Shown here in pieces: positions 2,981-5,593 of a stretch of 5,593 nt of DNA. The position numbers were made by a program, and so were the translations under genes. The notes under the pieces were generated by a model, which was not told the origin of the DNA, did not search any database, and saw only the letters and a list, made by a program, of their open reading frames with translations. Location: NCBI GenBank assembly GCA_945637225.1, contig CALZDE010000143.1, positions 1 through 5,593 on the forward strand, written 5' to 3'. Positions within the stretch are counted from its first letter, which is position 1. Every line of letters starts with the position of its first letter. The DNA comes from an uncultured Selenomonadaceae bacterium (GTDB lineage: Bacteria > Bacillota > Negativicutes > Selenomonadales > Selenomonadaceae).

Positions 2981-5593
2981 TTATCTCTTGTATTCAGTAC
3001 ACAGCTTCTTTAATTTTGGGGCTTTTTCTATAGCCAAAATCCTGAGCTGTTCTGGAGTCAATCGCCAATTCCAGTTGTTGTCAACAGTACCAGGAATATT
3101 CATGCGGTACTTGCTGTCAAGGCCCAGTAAATCCTGAGTTGGAATAATTGCCATTCTAGCAGGTGAGCTGTATGCATAAGCGATAAGACCACTGCACATA
3201 CTAGTGCTATTGCCGCCTGGCATATTCAAAAGTTTACGGATTGCCTTTATCTGAGTGTCATTAGCTTCTTCCTTCAGCCAGCCTACCGTTGTATTGTTAT
3301 CGTGAGTACCGGTGTAAACAAGACTGTTTTCTGGAGCGATGAAGCGGAGATTTCCCTTATCATCAGGACTCATTTCAAAGTGCAGAACCTTCATTTCAGG
3401 GAATCCAGTATCCTTTACCAGCTTAACTACTGTTTCACTGTAAGAACCTAAATCCTCTGCTACAATGACGGTATCCTCAGAAATTTCCTTCTTCAGCATA
3501 TTGAACAGCTTCATACCAGGACCTGGCTGCCACTTGCCATTTACAGCGGTAGGTTCACCGGCTGGTACTTCCCAATACTCATCAAAAGCTCGGAAGTGGT
3601 CAATACGAAGCAGATTTACCTGCTCCAGTACATGCTTGATACGCTTAATCCACCACTGATAATCCTCTGCTTCCATAGCATCCCAGTCATACTGAGGATT
3701 TCCCCACAGCTGGCCAGTTGCACTGAAATAATCTGGTGGTACTCCTGCTACGTAAACAGGACGGCCCTCATGATCAAGAGCGAAAAGCTTCTGATTAGCC
3801 CAGGTATCACTGCTGTCATGGGAAACAAACATAGGCATATCACCCATGATCTGAATACTCTTTTTGTTGGCATAATCCTTCAGACGCTTTAGCTGACGAG
3901 CAAAAATAAACTGATTGAATTTCTCCTGACGAATTTCTTCCCAAAGAAGTGCTTCAATAGCTGCCAATGCCTTGCTGTCACGTTTTCTAAAGCCTTTGCC
4001 CCATTCAGTCCAGGACTTGCCCTTATACCACTTCTTCAATACAACGAAATCAACATAATCATCCAGCCAATCAGCATTTTCGTTGCAGAAAAGCTCGTAC
4101 TCTGCCTTATCAGCTTCAGAAGCACGTTTGAAGAAACGCTTGCAGGCTGACTTTAAGAGTCTGTCCTTAACAGAAATAGCATACTCATAATTTGCCCTTG
4201 AAGCAGATTCTATTTCCAGTCCTTCTAATTCACTGTCAAGCAGATAGCCATCATTTACTAACTGCTCTAAGGAAATCAGATAAATATTGCCTGCAAAAGC
4301 AGAATTAGAGGAATATGGAGAATAGTTTCCTAAGGTAATAGGATTTAATGGGAGAAGCTGCCAAATCTTCTGACCGCCTCTAGCCAGTACATCTACAAAT
4401 TTATATGCTTCTTCACCTAAATCACCAATGCCATACTTAGAAGGCAGAGAAGTGATATGCATCAATACGCCTGCCTGTCTAGGATAATTCACAGGACGTG
4501 ACGCTGGTCTTAATAATACATAGCCAAAACCTGGCAAGGAAACCTGAATCTTACCATATACTACTGGAATTTTGTTACCAGTAAATTCATCAATGAGACA
4601 ATCAGCCTTGTACTTGCTGACATCTACATATACATCTCTCTGATGGTCGGCACGATTTAAAAGCACAATGAAAGTACCATTTTCTGCCTTAGCACCGAAG
4701 AGGTCCTTACCGTTATCGATAACGCGGGCAAAACCATAAACATCGCCCTCGCCATAGACATGTTCCAAACGGCCAGTCTGGAGGACTACGTTTTCATTAC
4801 GGATAGCTATAATCTTCTCATACCACTCGCGGAGGTCAGCATTACCGCCATCCCAATCATATGGGCAACGGCAATATGGGTCGCGGTAGCCTTCCATAGC
4901 AATTTCATCGCCATAGTATACGCTAGGTACACCCGGGAAAGTCATCTGCCACAGAGAAGCTAATTTCTCACGGGCAATACCTCTAGCTAAACGCTCCCTG
5001 TCTAATCTGTAAACGGCCTGATGAACAGCTGGTACATTCTCACAGCTTGGAGCCTGACCTAAGATAGTCAGAATACGCTCACGGTCATGACTTCCTAAAA
5101 GGTTCATCATAGCGTAGAGATTCTGTGCTGGATAATTTTCCTGCATGGAGCGTACACGACGTTCAGCAGACTTGCCATCAGCACCGCCTAAGAGGAAGTC
5201 CAGAACAATCTGACGGAAAACGTAATTCATTACAGAGTCAGTTTCCTGACCGCAAAGATATTCACGCTGTACGCCATAAGCATTTTTATTGGAAGCATCC
5301 TCCCAAACCTCGCCCAGCATTACTGCATCAGGGTCAGTTTTCTTTAATTCAGCATAAAATGCCTGACTAAAGCCTGGTGGCAGTTCGTCCAAAACATCAA
5401 GACGCCAGCCGCTGATACCGCATTCCATCCAGTGATGAAGTACACTGTCCTTATTATTAATGATGAAATCCATGTAGGATGGAGTTTCTTCGGTAATATT
5501 TGGCAGAGTGTGGAAGCCCCACCAGCTTTCGTTCTTGTTAGGATACTCACGGAAATTGTACCATGAGAAATATGGTGATTCCTTAGACTGGTA
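2981..5593 (-). CDS. Bifunctional GH13 alpha-glycosidase (neopullulanase-like) / GH77 4-alpha-glucanotransferase (MalQ) fusion; 5' end beyond the window
   Basis: The reading frame is open for 870 codons up to the right edge, so the Met at 5473 is internal and the true start lies outside the window. The first part is a GH13 barrel: catalytic nucleophile Asp in GWRLDV (codon 5398-5396), acid/base Glu in GEVWED (5311-5309), transition-state Asp in LLGSHDRER (5086-5084), then YYGDE and a C-terminal beta domain ending near 4480. Conserved region I and any N-terminal carbohydrate-binding domain lie off the edge. The second part begins at RQAGVLMHITSLPSKYGIGD (about 4477) and is a full-length GH77 of about 498 residues. 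It has the GVPPDYFSATGQLWGNPQYD loop, nucleophile Asp in RIDHF (3601-3599), acid/base Glu in AEDLG (3457-3455) and third Asp in GTHDNN (3301-3299). No stop or restart separates the two domains. Both active sites look intact. Expected role: hydrolysis of maltodextrin or branched glucans coupled to alpha-1,4-glucan transfer, in starch or glycogen use. No signal peptide can be judged. Substrate of the GH13 half is uncertain. Confidence 0.93.
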   Translation of the reverse strand, partial: YQSKESPYFSWYNFREYPNKNESWWGFHTLPNITEETPSYMDFIINNKDSVLHHWMECGISGWRLDVLDELPPGFSQAFYAELKKTDPDAVMLGEVWEDASNKNAYGVQREYLCGQETDSVMNYVFRQIVLDFLLGGADGKSAERRVRSMQENYPAQNLYAMMNLLGSHDRERILTILGQAPSCENVPAVHQAVYRLDRERLARGIAREKLASLWQMTFPGVPSVYYGDEIAMEGYRDPYCRCPYDWDGGNADLREWYEKIIAIRNENVVLQTGRLEHVYGEGDVYGFARVIDNGKDLFGAKAENGTFIVLLNRADHQRDVYVDVSKYKADCLIDEFTGNKIPVVYGKIQVSLPGFGYVLLRPASRPVNYPRQAGVLMHITSLPSKYGIGDLGEEAYKFVDVLARGGQKIWQLLPLNPITLGNYSPYSSNSAFAGNIYLISLEQLVNDGYLLDSELEGLEIESASRANYEYAISVKDRLLKSACKRFFKRASEADKAEYELFCNENADWLDDYVDFVVLKKWYKGKSWTEWGKGFRKRDSKALAAIEALLWEEIRQEKFNQFIFARQLKRLKDYANKKSIQIMGDMPMFVSHDSSDTWANQKLFALDHEGRPVYVAGVPPDYFSATGQLWGNPQYDWDAMEAEDYQWWIKRIKHVLEQVNLLRIDHFRAFDEYWEVPAGEPTAVNGKWQPGPGMKLFNMLKKEISEDTVIVAEDLGSYSETVVKLVKDTGFPEMKVLHFEMSPDDKGNLRFIAPENSLVYTGTHDNNTTVGWLKEEANDTQIKAIRKLLNMPGGNSTSMCSGLIAYAYSSPARMAIIPTQDLLGLDSKYRMNIPGTVDNNWNWRLTPEQLRILAIEKAPKLKKLCTEYKR

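Noticed and set aside
3465..5370. Plus-strand open frames within 3465-3892, 4760-4963 and 5125-5370
   Set aside because: Antisense shadows of the GH13-GH77 gene, whose catalytic motifs on the minus strand are unmistakable.
5471..5473. ATG as the start of the glucan enzyme
   Set aside because: The same frame stays open for 40 more codons upstream to the window edge and encodes GH13-like sequence, and the barrel would be missing its first half if translation began here.
5344..5550. Minus-strand 68-residue open frame
   Set aside because: It overlaps the GH13 coding region in another frame. The GH13 frame continues through it to the window edge with family-like sequence (YFSWYNF, WWGFHTLP).

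Overview
This window looks like chromosomal DNA from an anaerobic, low-to-moderate GC member of the Bacillota. The clues are strong Shine-Dalgarno sites, Clostridia/Negativicutes-like protein sequences and Firmicutes-style promoters. Negativicutes or a Lachnospiraceae-like gut or rumen lineage is plausible, but I cannot settle the genus from sequence alone. There are two unrelated functional blocks, and the stretch between them carries the scar of a lost gene.

Block 1 (about 1-2751) is a heavy-metal export module. A plus-strand ArsR/SmtB repressor gene is transcribed divergently from a minus-strand pair: a 72-residue free-standing heavy-metal-associated (HMA) protein, then a P1B-type Zn/Cd/Pb-exporting ATPase that has no N-terminal HMA domain of its own. 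The two divergent promoters share overlapping -10 boxes. A perfect 9-bp inverted repeat, the likely repressor operator, covers the -35 box of the regulator promoter and lies just downstream of the predicted start of the export transcript. One repressor site could therefore control both directions. A terminator-like hairpin between the HMA gene and the ATPase gene may make the small chaperone more abundant than the pump. At the extreme left edge, beyond the ATPase stop, is a strong hairpin without a U-tract. It could be an operon end or the edge of an IS200/IS605-type element.

Block 2 (2981 to the right edge) is one long minus-strand gene, cut at its 5' end by the window. It encodes a two-enzyme fusion: a GH13 neopullulanase/alpha-glycosidase-type domain followed without a break by a complete GH77 4-alpha-glucanotransferase (MalQ/amylomaltase). 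Together they would hydrolyse and re-shuffle alpha-1,4 (and perhaps alpha-1,6) glucans in maltodextrin or glycogen use. The gene ends in a near-perfect 15-bp-stem intrinsic terminator.

Between the blocks, about 2784-2932 on the minus strand, is a short frameshifted remnant. It resembles the C-terminal end of an AlbA_2/HATPase_c_4 (COG2865-type) protein. The rest of that gene is absent, which marks the junction of the two blocks as an old rearrangement or deletion point.
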